Position numbers and translations under genes: made by a program
The notes under the pieces: generated by a model
What the model was told of the DNA's origin: nothing
The model's input: only the letters and a program-made list of their open reading frames with translations
Database searches by the model: none
Assembly: GCA_963596435.1 (NCBI GenBank)
Contig: CAVBMG010000032.1
Coordinates: forward strand, 1 to 31,204
Length of the DNA stretch: 31,204 nucleotides
Direction of reading: 5' to 3'
From: COE1 sp963596435
GTDB taxonomy: Bacteria > Bacillota > Clostridia > Lachnospirales > Lachnospiraceae
Shown here: positions 31,165-31,204 of the stretch, one piece after another
Position numbering within the stretch: the first letter of the stretch is position 1
Layout: each line of letters opens with the position of its first letter

Positions 31165-31204
31165 TGACCTCCACTTTGTAACTTCGTGGATTTACCTGTA
31201 TACT
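31160..31204. mobile_element. Possible left end of an IS3-family (IS150-like) insertion sequence
   Basis: From 31160 the sequence TGTAATGACCTCC resembles, from memory, the TGTACTGACCCCC end of IS150-group IS3 elements (11 of 13 bases). It starts exactly where the HD-GYP-like ORF loses its expected continuation. Only 45 bases are visible, so the element, its transposase and any target duplication cannot be seen. Low confidence. Confidence 0.25.

Noticed and set aside
1..31204. tRNA, rRNA, CRISPR array or prophage
   Set aside because: No cloverleaf-like gene, rRNA stretch, regularly spaced repeat or phage gene was seen in the gaps; nearly all sequence is explained by core genes.

Overview
The window is the chromosomal replication-origin region of a low-GC Gram-positive bacterium, most likely a motile member of the Lachnospiraceae (Clostridium cluster XIVa). 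The evidence is the order dnaA-dnaN-yaaA-recF-gyrB-gyrA on one side of the origin and rpmH-rnpA-yidD-yidC-jag-mnmE-mnmG-rsmG-parA-parB on the other, strong Shine-Dalgarno sequences, AT-rich DNA, a CheY tail at the left edge (which implies chemotaxis), and clostridial families such as DUF5685, DUF4446 and an Lsa/CplR-like ABC-F protein. No sequence search was run, so the genus is not assigned.

Layout. 1-175: the 3' end of cheY and a bidirectional terminator. 173-3647 (minus): a small membrane zinc-ribbon protein, then an overlapping group of a DUF5685 protein, a J-domain protein and cardiolipin synthase. 3789-4577 (plus): an unrecognised protein with a PD-(D/E)xK-like motif set, convergent with gyrA. 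4602-11704 (minus): dnaN, yaaA (S4 domain), recF, gyrB and gyrA, with a probable internal promoter and a 13-bp inverted repeat in front of yaaA. 12005-13363 (minus): dnaA. The origin looks bipartite: dense DnaA boxes and dyads lie upstream of dnaA (about 13441-13830), and a second box cluster beside an AT-rich stretch lies between dnaA and dnaN (about 11704-11993). Most genes point away from the origin.

Right of the origin, all on the plus strand: a DUF3160 lipoprotein and a coupled membrane-anchored FG-GAP-like protein; an ABC-F ribosome-protection gene behind a promoter, a three-codon leader ORF and a long terminator hairpin; rpmH-rnpA-yidD-yidC-jag, which serve ribosomal protein synthesis, RNase P and membrane-protein insertion; a Cof-type HAD phosphatase and a TSUP permease; mnmE-mnmG-rsmG for tRNA and 16S rRNA modification; a minimal cytoplasmic histidine kinase and a LuxR-type response regulator; two perfect parS sites followed by parA and parB for origin segregation; a DUF4446 membrane protein; and an N-terminal fragment of an HD-GYP-type protein that stops after 50 codons, possibly at an insertion-sequence junction.

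Most of the window is conserved core. The items most worth a second look are the ABC-F leader attenuator, the PD-(D/E)xK-like gene, the twin aspartate motifs in the DUF5685 protein, the inverted repeat at the yaaA promoter, the glycine at the GyrA quinolone position, and the broken HD-GYP gene at the right edge. No tRNA, rRNA or CRISPR array was seen.
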